This document shows positions 33,560 to 45,500 of a stretch of DNA of 64,000 nucleotides, in pieces. Under the pieces are notes generated by a model. It was not told the origin of the DNA. It searched no databases and saw only the letters and a list, made by a program, of their open reading frames with translations. The stretch is taken from positions 2,604,001 through 2,668,000 of the forward strand of contig OW203988.1 of the NCBI GenBank assembly GCA_934047225.1, written 5' to 3'. This stretch comes from Ypsolopha sequella (lineage: Eukaryota; Arthropoda; Insecta; Lepidoptera; Ypsolophidae). A program made the translations under genes and the position numbers. Each line of letters opens with the position of its first letter. Positions within the stretch are counted from its first letter, which is position 1.

Positions 33560-36500
33560 ATCATCGTCATCGTCATCGTCAACTTCAACGTCAACGTCAT
33601 CGTCAACGTCATCATCATCGTCAACGTCATCGTCAACGTCATCGTCACCGTCATCGTCATCGTTATCGTCATCATCATCAACAATTAATCCTAATCGTTG
33701 AAACAATGATGTCCGCAAAATGGCGGATTATTATGTAACTAGGTGATCATTAAATCTCTTGTATAGGTTTAGCAGCGTTAGTTGTGATTACAAACTCTTT
33801 TACCCGTACAAGATAGCTATAGCGTGCCTAATCCTATTTGTGGTCATATATTTGAGTTATATTTCTCAATCAAACGGTTTTAGGTGCTAATGTTGAGCTA
33901 CAATACTCTAATACGGTAAAGGTGCTACAAAAAATCTTTACAGATCGATGCTAACGCTATAGACTACATAATACTACCATGTAACTGCTTAAATGTTATA
34001 GGTGATATTTATAACTCTTTTGAAGCGCTTTTACCTTAGTAATTGCTATTTTAGATCTCATAGTGCTATTTAGTATACTTATAACTCTGCATTGTATCTG
34101 AAGCCTTTACAAGAACTTAATAACGCACCTCTGTTTCTCAGAAGCCGTAATCGGCGCTACTCTACCTCTACAATACCACCTTTCTCTTAAAGAGATATTA
34201 CAATCTCTTATATATAGTCTAAGGAATATACAAACTCTCTTTAACCGCTGTTATACAACAAAGAAGCGGTACAGTGCCTTCTTGTACTGCTTGTGTGCTA
34301 CTTGGGTAGTTTGCGAACGGCGTACATACCTGCTCATTGTTGGACACCTAGGATTTTAACTACCTACCTCAATTTATTATTGAATAAAAGACAAGTAAAC
34401 AAACGATTAAAATATTAATGGGTGTGTTTTATCAAATAACTAGTAGTTAATCAACCAACAAAATTAAATAAAACATTATGATAAGTCGCAATGATAACGT
34501 CAAGTAATATACAGTTTACTTTACAAGTAATATACAGTTTATATTACCTAGCTCACTCTACGCCCGCCAAGTAGGGTGCGCTCCACTGGTTGGGAACCCC
34601 TGTTTTAGAAAATGACACCCTACAAGCTGGGATAGGAAAAAAAAAAATTTTTTTGCCTTTATTTCCATATTAGAGTCTCCCCCTGAAAAACAATTTTATA
34701 ACATTTTAAAATAAATATTCGGTTTTGAATCAGGATTTTATACAACATATCAAAATTTCAGGTCTCTACCTCATTCCGTCTAAGAGCTAGAGACCCCTGA
34801 CATACAGACGGGCAGACAGACATACAGATAGACGGACAGCGGAGTGACATAAATGTATGGAAACTTACATACGATTTATTTCTTTAATTAATTCCCTAAT
34901 TAAAGCGCATTTCTCGCAGCAATAAAGTCACAGGGCATAAAACCGGATATGAAAGAATTCCAACTTGTTGCCGTTATCAACGTTTTATTGCTTAATGCGC
35001 TTCCGGTAATGATTCTCGAATACACTAAAACGGTACGATTCATTTCACCCCTAAATAAAATATTTTAAGTCCGTTGTATTCGATGTTCGTATGGGTTCCG
35101 TATACGGAACGGTATCAGCATAAAAATACAAGATACAAGAAGTTTTAACAATTAAGCTTAAACGTCAGTGGTTTAGAGTAAATTGCATAACTTAACTTCA
35201 TTTTTCTTATAAAAATAAAAGCCAACTAAAAATGCTGTTTTAATTTTGTTTGGACCTGATCGTGACTAACTGTGCATTTAATTTTAAACTCATGTTTAAT
35301 AAACCTTACTAATACTGAACTATTGGTGTTAACTGCCACATACCAAAATCTTTTTCAATTTTAACTCCTAAAAGAGAAAAACAAAGTTAAGTTATGCACT
35401 TTGCACACAGTGACTGACGTGTAACCTTAAGGTGGAGTTCCGTGGGTCGCGGTCTATGCGATAGACGCGCGCAACGGACGCACCGCGTCTGTTGCGACAG
35501 TACTAAGCGATAAATGCGTGCATCAGTCGTGTTCGATCAACGATTGCTTCCGATGACAACGTCTATCGCGCCACTTTTACATCAGTCGGTGTTGTTCTTA
35601 ACTTCCATCACTTCCAGTTGGTCGGGAGATCTACTACATACAAACTTCAAGAAATGGTTCTAGCTGCCACAATCTTGTGCTATTAGTTCCTACACTTTAT
35701 CCCGTTGGAACGAATTTTTCTAGACCGGTTAACAAAGATCATATAAAAAAGAGTGCTGGGCAACTAAGTTAATCGAATATTCATCTTCCTGCAAAGATAA
35801 ACATATTTTCTTCATGCGGCGTGCGACAAAACTAAGCAAGTTAAGACACACGCGTCTAGTCGTCAGCCGCACGCATCAGTCGCAGGGACTTCGGAAGCGG
35901 CGCCATACTTTGCATTTCATAGTATTGTCGCGTCAGCCGCGGCGCGTCCGTCGCGCGCGACTGTTGTATCGGCCGCGATCCATGGATCTGCTCCTTTACA
36001 TAGTAAGTATAAATTACCTCTAATAAGTAATAAAAGACAGGCTGAATATTTTAGACTTTTTCACAAGGTCCCAGACCCAATTTAAGACTTTCCCGAAATA
36101 TCAGTCATAATGTAATTTTTATTTCAAATCCCAGTCTCAACGTAAGTTGCTTCTCTATGACCCGGTTCCATTGTGTTTACCGATTTCTCAGTCCCAAAGG
36201 ATGTTTTGCCCCAGGTTCCAGTCCCAACATAATATGTTTTCTCATGGTCCAGTCCCAATGTAATTATTTCCCGAGCTCCTAGTCCCATGTAAGTTTTTCT
36301 ATAGGTCCCAGATCCATGGTAAGTTTTGTTTGCATCTGGGGGCAGTGCCCGATGGGGGCAGTGTTTACCGATTTCCCAGTCTCAAAGAATGATTTGCCCC
36401 AGGTTCCAGTCCCAACATAATATGTTTTCCCATGGTCCAGTCCCAATGTAAGTATTTCCCGAGCTCCTAGTCCCATGTAAGTTTTTCTATGGGTCCCAGT

Positions 36501-39500
36501 TGCATGGTAAGTTTTGTTTGCATCTGGGGGCAGTGTTTACCGATTTTACCAGTCCCAAAGGATGATTTGCCCCAGGTTTCAGTCCCAACATAATATGTTT
36601 TCCCATGGTCCAGTCCCAATGTAAGTATTTCCCGAGCTCTAATAAATGTAAGTATTTTCCGAGTTTTGTTTGTATCTGGGGGCAGTGCCCCTGCGAATAT
36701 CATTATATACACATAACTTTCCGTACATATTTTAGCTTAATATAATTGCTGCAATTGACTAAAAATTAAGTCAATTGGAGTTAGCCAGAAAAAAATATTA
36801 GATGCCTGCTGGAAAACAAGTTTATCGTTCCACAAGAATTTTAAAAGATGTGACATCATCTATTTCATATTGTCTTTTGGTTTTCTTTAATTTAATAAAT
36901 AGCGGACGGATGAGGCAAAGAAATTTAAAGTTATCGTACTAAAGGTACTCTCCCTCCCAAAATGCAACTGTTTAGGTCTATAACAAACTTCCTCAATCTT
37001 TTAAGGACATTCCTAACATTGTGACATTTAAAAGAAAATTGCAAGAATTTTTAATTACAAAAACTTATTATTCAGTTGCTGCTTTTTTGAATGATACTGA
37101 CATTTAATTCTTAATAATTTCTTGTAATATTTGATGGATTGATTTTTTGACATTTTGTTTTATTGATCTATGTTAGTGATTTACTGTTGACTTTGTATTT
37201 ATTTTTTTATTGTTCATGTTTATAATAAAAGTTATTGTAATAATTACTTACCCAATTTGTGTACGCTTAGTGGCAGAGCACAAAGCACTTAATATTACTA
37301 TATACTAATTGATATAAGCCATAAAACTTTTCAAGCTGATGGGCACTTAGGTCTCCATACTTTTTTTTCACACAACAGACCTTTAAAGGCTGTTGAAACA
37401 ATTTCATGGTAACTTTTTTTACTTTCAAAAATTTGTTCTTGGCAAACTATGACCATTTTTGAAAAACAGTGCTATACGTATTATAGAAAAACTTGTTAAC
37501 AAAATATATCATAACAAAAAAAGTCAAATTTGCTTCAGTTTTACTAATTAAATTAAAAAAATGAACTAAGGGTAGCAAATACTAGAAATTTCATAAAAGT
37601 TCAAAAATCTCGAAAACCATGTGACATTTGTTAAACCTATGTTGAGTTATTTTGACAGGGCATGGTCTCAGCTATCTATGGTTTTCGTTTGGAGCACTAC
37701 TTGCGGGACACTCTGTATATATATTACTATAACACTAATGTATCCGATCTACCTGTATCTCAAAAAAATAAAGATTTTAAATTTGAATTTGAATGCTCTG
37801 TGAATGGTAATTCGACATCGGAATCACTCGGAAAAAAAGTTGCTGTTTTTCATTCAAAAACTATTTTGAATTCTAATTTTTACAGCACTAGCAGAACCCC
37901 AAAAATTCCTCGATCCGTCTCACCCCTGAAGTTGTCGAATAAAAGCTAGTAAGCATTTATCAAATAGCAAAGAGCTCGGTTAACGAGCGGAAGTAATGTT
38001 TTCTCTACATAATGGTGCCGAGCGCGAAAATTCGTCTTTAGGAAACTGAAGGGTGGTTTTAGATCTTTCATTGTAAACCAAAGATATTTGGAATTTAGTT
38101 TATTAAATAAGACTAACACTGGTTAATGATTTTTGTGTACCAAGTTTGGCATTCATCTGAATATCAAATTTATTTGTTAGTGATGCGGTTTGTTTTGTAT
38201 TTGGGTACATATTTGCGTCATTTGTATGTAAGGAGAGTATTAAAGAAGTATATACACGTTAAATAAACTTTGATTTCATAAATAAGTATTGAAATTAATC
38301 TCTACCTCTAAATAAAATGCTTTAATACTAACAAGCATCCTATTAACAATAAATGCATAAAACTGGCTAAGAATACACTTTACTTTAAAACAAAATGCCC
38401 TCAAAACATAACGACTGTTAAGCTAACAGGTATATAAATCTTACCTAGGTTCCAAGAATTATTTTCATATCGATCAATTTGGATTAGGCACAATGAAATT
38501 TTCCAAAACGTGTCCAGAAGATTCCAATCTCCAGACAATCTGATTTGTGTAAATATGGTGTTGTGAATGATGTACCTCTTTTTTATAATTATGGTTTTCT
38601 ATCGACCGGTCTCCTGTTTTTGCCAACACCTCCATAATTTTCAGTGGCATAGCCTCACCAATGCACAAAAATGAAATGAATACATTATCCGCACCACCCT
38701 CCATTCGTCGCGACCGTTATAAACGGAAGAGGAATAAAGAGATCTCATTTCGACGACGGCGACTTTCCAAATTATTTCTATCTTGGCATTTTTCTGTGGG
38801 GGTCGTATTTATAACCAGACAATGAATGCGTCTGTTAATTGTCTATGTTTGTTTTGTTTCGAGTTTCACGTTGATTTGTTGATCCGTGAATATCCATTCT
38901 GTCGGTTGTCGATTTGAGTTGAGTTGTCTTAGTACTTTGCTGTTCTAGATACTTATTTTATACTTAGATACTTATGTTTACATAGAGCATGTACTATGCT
39001 TTCCTGCATGCCCCCGATGCCAGGCCTGAATGGTCCGAAATATATCTCACTAAAATTCTATTTAACGTTATTTATCTATTTCTAAAAATTTTAATGCAAA
39101 TTTAAATTTAATATTATAAAATAGGGAGACTTTTAATATGATTAATTTTTAATATCCCTTAAATGGTTATTCTTTCTTTTAATGTAAAATTTCCAAACCT
39201 GGTGGACTAAAAATATGTAAAAAATAATGGTTATATGTGATTACGGAAAGATTACAGGAAAAATATAGCGGTTGAGAAATTCACGTGAAAAGAATTATGA
39301 AATTAAATTTTTCATTCATGATACGGAACCTTAGGTACGCGAGTCTGACTCGCACTTGACCGGTTTTTTCTTAGAAAATTTGTTCCTCATTGATAACTTT
39401 ATCTTGTAAGTTATATTCAGATTTTGATTAATTATTTTTATTTAATAAATTTATTTTAATTGTGAACTTCATTGCGGTCGCTGTAATCGGACTTTTAAAA

Positions 39501-42500
39501 CCAAGCTGGGTTTTGCAAGTCATATTCGCGCCTATCGCCGTAGAAGTCCTACAAACCAATCAGATCGCCGTCGTCATCATCATCTTTTTAATATATAACT
39601 AAACATTTACATTTTCTTTAAACAGATATAAAGAAGCAATTCTCAACATCTCCACAGTCCACTTCAGTAGAAGTCGGAAGAAGTATCACACTGAGGTGCG
39701 TTCCGCCCCCCGCTGCTCCACCTTCCACCCTGAAGTGGATGAGGAATGGACAGCCTCTGGAAGCCAGTGACGAGAATCTGGTGCTAACGAAGGTGTCACT
39801 ACAGGTTTAGTATTTTTTCTTATGACATCATAAGCTCCAATTTTTTCGTATGAAAGCTTAACCCATTGTGCTCAAGCAAAATAATGAAGTTGTGAAACTG
39901 CCACCCAGTGGCCTCGTCTGATCACACATTTCACATTTTAGATTTGTTATCGGAGGGTGTCGTTTGCGATGGTTTCATAATTTCATGATTTTTTTTTGTG
40001 GCCCTCGGCCTGTAGGGTGCTAAGATGGTGTTGTGGAAGCCGCCAGAAACTGGCGATAGTACTCGTCCAAACGAACAACTTTTCTTGAAAAAGAAATCGT
40101 GAAATCGCAAAAAAAAATATCAGTTGTATGGAACAGCAGATTTTTTTGCGATTTGATTGTTGGATTCGAAATAAAATTGTTCGTATGAACGAATGCTATT
40201 TTTGTCAGTTTCAGGCTTCCACAACATCACCTTAGCACAGAGTATAGTGAGATTGTGTGCTCAAGGAACAACACCGTGTGGTTATTTTTTGACGAGTTTT
40301 TAGACTTGGGCCTTACAAGAATAAAAAACCTCGCGTATCTAGGGTTCCGTATTGTGGATGATAAACTTAATTTGGTCCTGTAATCTTTACGTAAACACAT
40401 GATTTTTTTCATATTTTTCGGTCCACCAGTTTTGGAGATAAGGGGGGGGGGGGGGGGCATATATTTTTTATGGTTTTTCAAGGATTTCTCGAAAAAGATG
40501 CAACTAAATATAGTCAAGCTATATATTTTTATAATCAGCTTTTTAATACCTACGATTTGACAGCCACATTGTATTTAAACAAATATTTTTAAAATTTTTT
40601 ATATTTCTCATTTATGTTCAACTTTTTTAAAATTGCTATAGTTTTACTGTAATTGGCCAGTTAGGATATAAAATCGTCATTTTTTTTATATATTTTGGTC
40701 TACCAGTTTCGGAGATAAAGAGGGGGACATACATATTTTTGTAGTTTTCATTTAGATTTCTCTAAACCAGTGCCAGTAAATGTAGTAAAAGTATTTAAAA
40801 GTATTTTATAATCAACTTTTTAATATCTTTAATTTTATACCCCTATTGTATTTTTAGGATATTTTTTTTTATTATTCTCACTTTTGTTTAGGAAACAATT
40901 TGAAAAATTTCAAATTTTTTATATACTCGTATTTTTAACACCGTGATGTGTGGGCAAATTAATGCTATTTTTGTGCCAAATTTCATGTCTTTATCTTTAA
41001 CGGGGCTAAACTTATGAGGCTGTGACATACGGACGGATGGACGGACGGACAGCGGAGTCCCACCATAAAGGTACTACGGAACGCTAAAAAGTGTCAGAGA
41101 CGTTGCAAAAATGTCATCCGAGTAGTCAGCACTCGTACCGTCCCTTCGTGTTGGGGTTGAGCTTCTTGCTTCGAGGCGCATTTACACACACTTTATAAGA
41201 GCATGTTGATATTTTGTTTCACCGTTCAGTGAGTGGTAATAATTAGAAAGTCATTGGAGCATGCTCATTGCTCGCCGGCGGAATTTGAACCCGGATGTCA
41301 AGATAAAGAGTCAACTGTCCTGTTTACCGAATTTAATAATAATTTTTAGTTTTCTATAAACGATATTTTACTAGTTGATCTTGTTGCTAATATTGCTTAT
41401 TGCTACATCGACTATATCCATCCATCCATCAGCCTAGTTCGTCCACTGCTGGAAATAAGCCTTTCCAGGACTTTGCCACTCCCGGCGGTCATCCTGGAAG
41501 AATTGCCCATACTCACACACGCTGCCCGTCACCAGTCTGTTCTATATAAGGCCCGGCTATTAGGGATGGATATACCGGCATCCGTCGGTCCCAGGCATGG
41601 TGGGCCTCCTTGTTTTTTGCCTGTGAGCTGTCCTCTTACTCTCCCTCGAATCACTTCGAAGGGGGTCTCCAAGTAAGATGGTGGTACCTCCACAGTCGAG
41701 CCCGGCATCAGCTCTACCACCTACCTAATCAACTATAACTTAAAGGATTTTAAACTTATAAACGAAACGCACAAAAAACTTTAAATCCTAAACCAATTCA
41801 AAGGTCACTTGGAATTCAAGAATTCAATCCAAATACTCTTTCATATTAACAAAACGCTTTCAAACGCTTTATTAGGGCTTTACGAGCTGATAATTAAAGT
41901 ATTCGGGTTTTATGGCATGTTCAAAGGTTTTATATCTCAGTTATTATACCCTAAAAGCATCGGTGTACCTTAGAGACTAATCTACGTTTCCTAATAACTT
42001 TGATAAGGTTTCTAAAGATAGTAAGTGCAATATTTAGACCTGATAAGGTTGATAAGGGAAATTCTCCGTCATGTTAGGAAATTTAATGTTCCTCGGAGAA
42101 TTTCCTAAATCTATTTAATTTGTGATATTCCTTGGTTTTAAGTATAAACCAGAAAATTTTTCGATTTCAATTAATTTTTAACTTCTATAGAATTTCTAAA
42201 TGGAATTTTAATCACCGGAATTGCGAAAAATCCGGTTTTCAGCCTTGGCTTTGTCTGCTTCGTGTAAATATATTTTATGAAACTATACAAAATACATGTT
42301 GTATATTTTATTAAATTATTCTGTTGACGAAAGAATAAATGCTTTTCTACGAGTATCCTGATGTAAGTCCTTAGCTACTTGTCTGTCCGGCTTTTTAATA
42401 GGACCAATTATTTCATTTACTTCGAAGACAAAATGATTGGTTTGGAAAGGGTCTTCAATCAAACTGTCAATCAAAATCATAATTTTGTTCCAGTCGCCAC

Positions 42501-45500
42501 AGGGGGGTGCATTTACTAAACTTCAGATGCTTACTATGAATGCAAGTTTAATTTATTTACTTAGTTAATTTGTGTAGTGGCATCATTATTTTTAATAAAT
42601 ACTTGTGTTTGAAATGTGTGTTATTTATTATGTTATGTATATTATGTTTAGGTAATTGTAGTTCAAATACCTATTTTAGGCAAAATAAAAAAATTAAAAA
42701 CATATCTCTTTTAGAATCGCTATCATAATAAACAGAATGTTGTTAAAAAAATGCACTCTTATGTTCATGGTTTTGGATTTTAGGTAGGTACTTCCATTCA
42801 AATACAAATTTAGACATAGCATTTATTGTTCAACATATACGGATTGTATTTAAATTTATCTATGTTAGTAGGTGGCATATAACTCTTTGATGCACTAAAC
42901 AGTTTGTAAGGAGACTAGGTATCGAACTCTGTCGGTCGATCAATGACATTTTCAGAATTTATGTGCATAGTATTTGTATATAACACTTGCTAAACAGTGA
43001 AGGAAGACACTGTGAAATAAACCTGCCTGCAATTTTTTTTGTGGATTTGTTCCGAGGTGCAGCGACAAGTCTCCTCTTTTACTCGTCAAAATCCTTAGCA
43101 AAAAGGGATCTACCCAATGTAGACAAGTGTGAGAATGTACGTCACCAATTATTTTGTTCATTAGGATATGGCGAACTACACATGTTTGTCTGAGAACATC
43201 GCCGGACGACGCGAATCTGAGCCTGCTGTGATCACTGTTTACGGTAATATTTTTTTTTCAAAACGCTATGCCCCCTATAGTAAGCATGTTGTGTGACAAT
43301 ATTTCTGTTGTGAGACAAATATGGTATTTCTCGATGGTATTTATGTCGACGGGATGGATTTGGGTTTAAAGGGAGTTGCACAACATATTTGCAGAAATGC
43401 TACGGAAAATATTGTCTTGTATGAATTTGACTAGATGCAGAGAGGCATTTTTGGAGTTGTCAGGTAGTTTAATATAATAAATAAAACTAATTCTAATCAT
43501 GGAAGAGAGGTTTAGCAGCCGGATTGTGAAAAGCCCTCCTTTTTCTAATTAATCAAATCAGAACACTTTTATTCAAAATTTACTCAATAGTTCCTCAACA
43601 AAACCTTATTACCTACGTATTGTGTATGCTGCCTTAGCAAATTTCCATTGGTTTCTGTAAATTAGAATTTTAAAATTTAAATCTTAAAACTTAAAAATTA
43701 GTGTTATGTTTCGATTAATTAGGAAAAGGTGGGTTTTTCACAATCTGGCTAAGCCACTCTTAATAACTAGACTTTAGTTTGAGATTTAGATACCATTGCA
43801 ATCCTAACATCTCATTAGGAAAAAATAATATTTCTGAAAATACGAAAAAATATTCATCTTAATGGACTTAAGAAAACTAAGTAAAGACCTTGTTCTAAGT
43901 TTTTAACTCATTTACTTATTGTAGATGTTCTGATTCATTCGTTTTTGAAAGTGTAATGAAAAAGAAAAGTTGTTTTATTTATAAAAAAAGCTTACATAGA
44001 AACATGTTAGTTGCTGGGACATCCTATTAAGTATTTAAACAACGCCTGTGCCAGAATGCCACGCTTATTATGTTACAATTTTACAAAGTAAACGACGAAG
44101 GAGTTAAATCTAAATTTAACTTAAAATTATTTAGTAACCTAAGTGAATGTGTTAGAGCATGTGAAGTGGAAAAGGTGAGTAGTTTCATATGTTTGTGTGA
44201 TTGTGTGGTTTTGACAGACGCTCTCTAGCCCTCCTGTACCTTATGATGTCTTAAGTATTGAAGCTTTGTGAATACTGCACCTCATTTGTTCAAAAACGTC
44301 TTTTCAAACTTATGACTAAAGTTATATCTTCTTAGTTTACTTATTATAATGGTTAATTAATTCCTATTAAAATATGCAGCTGCCATTCTAGCGAACAATT
44401 CGTTTATGAATGTCTTCATCAATGAAGATGTTTATTCTATTATTATTCATGTCTTTATTTTTGCCCTCCTTTAATACATTTTTTCATTACCAGTTTTTTT
44501 CTTTTTATAAAGCCGCAGCATGCAGTCTATAATGAACCCCCTGCTGTTTAAGTTTCATTATGATCACCCAAAATAACTAAGTTTTGAATATTTCTAAAGT
44601 AACCTCTTTTACCAGTCATAAAGGTATAATTTATTCCAAGCGAGCAATTGACGGATGATCTAATTACTAAATATATTAAACTCGTCTATAAAACATCTAA
44701 AATTGCGGTAACATTAATAATTTCTGCAGTTTCGGGTTTAGAATAAATTTTGATTTCACTTTGTTAATTTGCAACCGAATGTTACACCTGCCTGAATAGT
44801 GAGCAGTGAACAAATTGATTTAAATAATAAAATTCTATAGGTACGAGGGAGGCTGAAAAGTAATCTACCTAACTATGAAAGAAAAGACGCAACTGGATAG
44901 TTTATTTTTATTTTTCTATATAGTCCCCTGCTAATAAAATGCACTTATTACATTTTTCAAATATTGAATTTAAGCCATTAAAAAAAAATATTTTCGGTTT
45001 GTCGTCAAAATAGTCAGAAACCGCTGCCTTCATTTCGTCATCGGTCATAAACCTTCGTCCCCTGAAGTCTTTCTTGAGAAGTCTAAACAGAAAATAGTCA
45101 CAGGGGGCTAGATCTGGACTATAAGGGGGGTGGTCAATGGTTTCGAAGCCATTGTCTTTAATTGCTAGCTTTGTTGTGCGTGCGGTCTGCACTGGTGCGT
45201 TATCGTGCAAAATCAGAATTCCTTTGCTTAGTTTACCTCGCCGTTTTTCTTTTATTGTCTCTCTTAGTTGCTATAATAAGTTTGAGTAATAATCAGCATT
45301 CATTGTAGTTTTCTTCGGTAAATAATCTATGAGCAAAATCCCTTCTGTGTCCCAAAAGATTGTAGCCATAAGTTTACCGGCCGATGGGCAGACCTTGAAT
45401 TTCCGAGGCGGCTTCTCATACTTAAATTTCCACTGTAACGACTCTTGCTTACTTTCCGGGTCCCATTGTCGAATCCAAGTCTCATCACATGTTACAATTC

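Larger units (their letters stand above)
31759..34306. mobile_element. 2.5-kb nonautonomous TIR element with TA target duplication
   Basis: The left end CCCAAGTAGCACCTAAGCGG faces a right end whose reverse complement is CCCAAGTAGCACACAAGCAG. TA flanks both ends (31757-31758 and 34307-34308). Inside are three direct repeats of 82 bp near the left end, an extended palindromic microsatellite (32835-33690), and AT-rich subterminal DNA. No transposase ORF is visible. The superfamily is uncertain; the TA duplication alone does not decide it. Confidence 0.7.
31681..34602. mobile_element. hAT-like nonautonomous element (about 370 bp without its insert)
   Basis: The left end CAGAGGTCCCCAACCTTTT and the right end, reverse complement CAGGGGTTCCCAACCAGTGG, are the familiar hAT-type terminal repeats. 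Flanking 8-mers TTCTAGAC and TTTTAGAA match at 6 of 8 positions, compatible with an aged 8-bp target duplication. Removing the insertion at 31759-34306 leaves about 370 bp, a plausible MITE size. No transposase is present. Confidence 0.7.
31258..34860 (+). mobile_element. Dispersed lepidopteran-type repeat, interrupted by nested elements
   Basis: The left part (31258-31680) starts AACGGTCAAGTG, then GGACTCGCACCC and AAGGGTTCCGTACC. The right part (34603-34860) ends with CAGACAGACATACAGATAG and ACGGACAGCGGAGTGAC. Related words occur reversed near 39310-39366 and in degraded form at 26020-26090 and 41030-41090, so this is a dispersed family. Class is not determined. Boundaries are approximate. 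Confidence 0.5.
31091..39625 (+). other. unc-5 intron 2 (8.5 kb), repeat-filled
   Basis: The largest intron in the window. It contains a lepidopteran repeat split by a hAT-like element, which is itself split by a 2.5-kb TIR element. It also has a GC-rich TIR element (35430-36005), a three-copy tandem repeat (36120-36700) and a second LINE remnant (36955-37245). The stretch 37246-39625 is AT-rich with decayed repeat words (GGGACACTCTGTATAT near 37690; a reversed GATACGGAACC near 39320). No additional exon is seen. Confidence 0.7.
39805..43164 (+). other. unc-5 intron 3
   Basis: Contains a MITE-like element (40017-40238), a pair of related repeat blocks (40360-41095), a possible SINE (41150-41325) and a retroelement 3' end (41416-41732). 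A small hairpin with arms GGAAATTCTCCG and CGGAGAATTTCC lies at 42059-42108. The rest, 42110-43164, is AT-rich with no exon seen. Confidence 0.65.

Noticed and set aside
32816..33688. 290-codon Asp-rich frame (and matching Val/Thr frames on both strands)
   Set aside because: Pure by-product of the GATGAC microsatellite; open on both strands in several frames, with no domain.
35814..36023. Arg-rich 69-codon ORF
   Set aside because: Lies in the inverted arm of a CpG-rich MITE-like element; Arg content follows from CGC/CGT composition.
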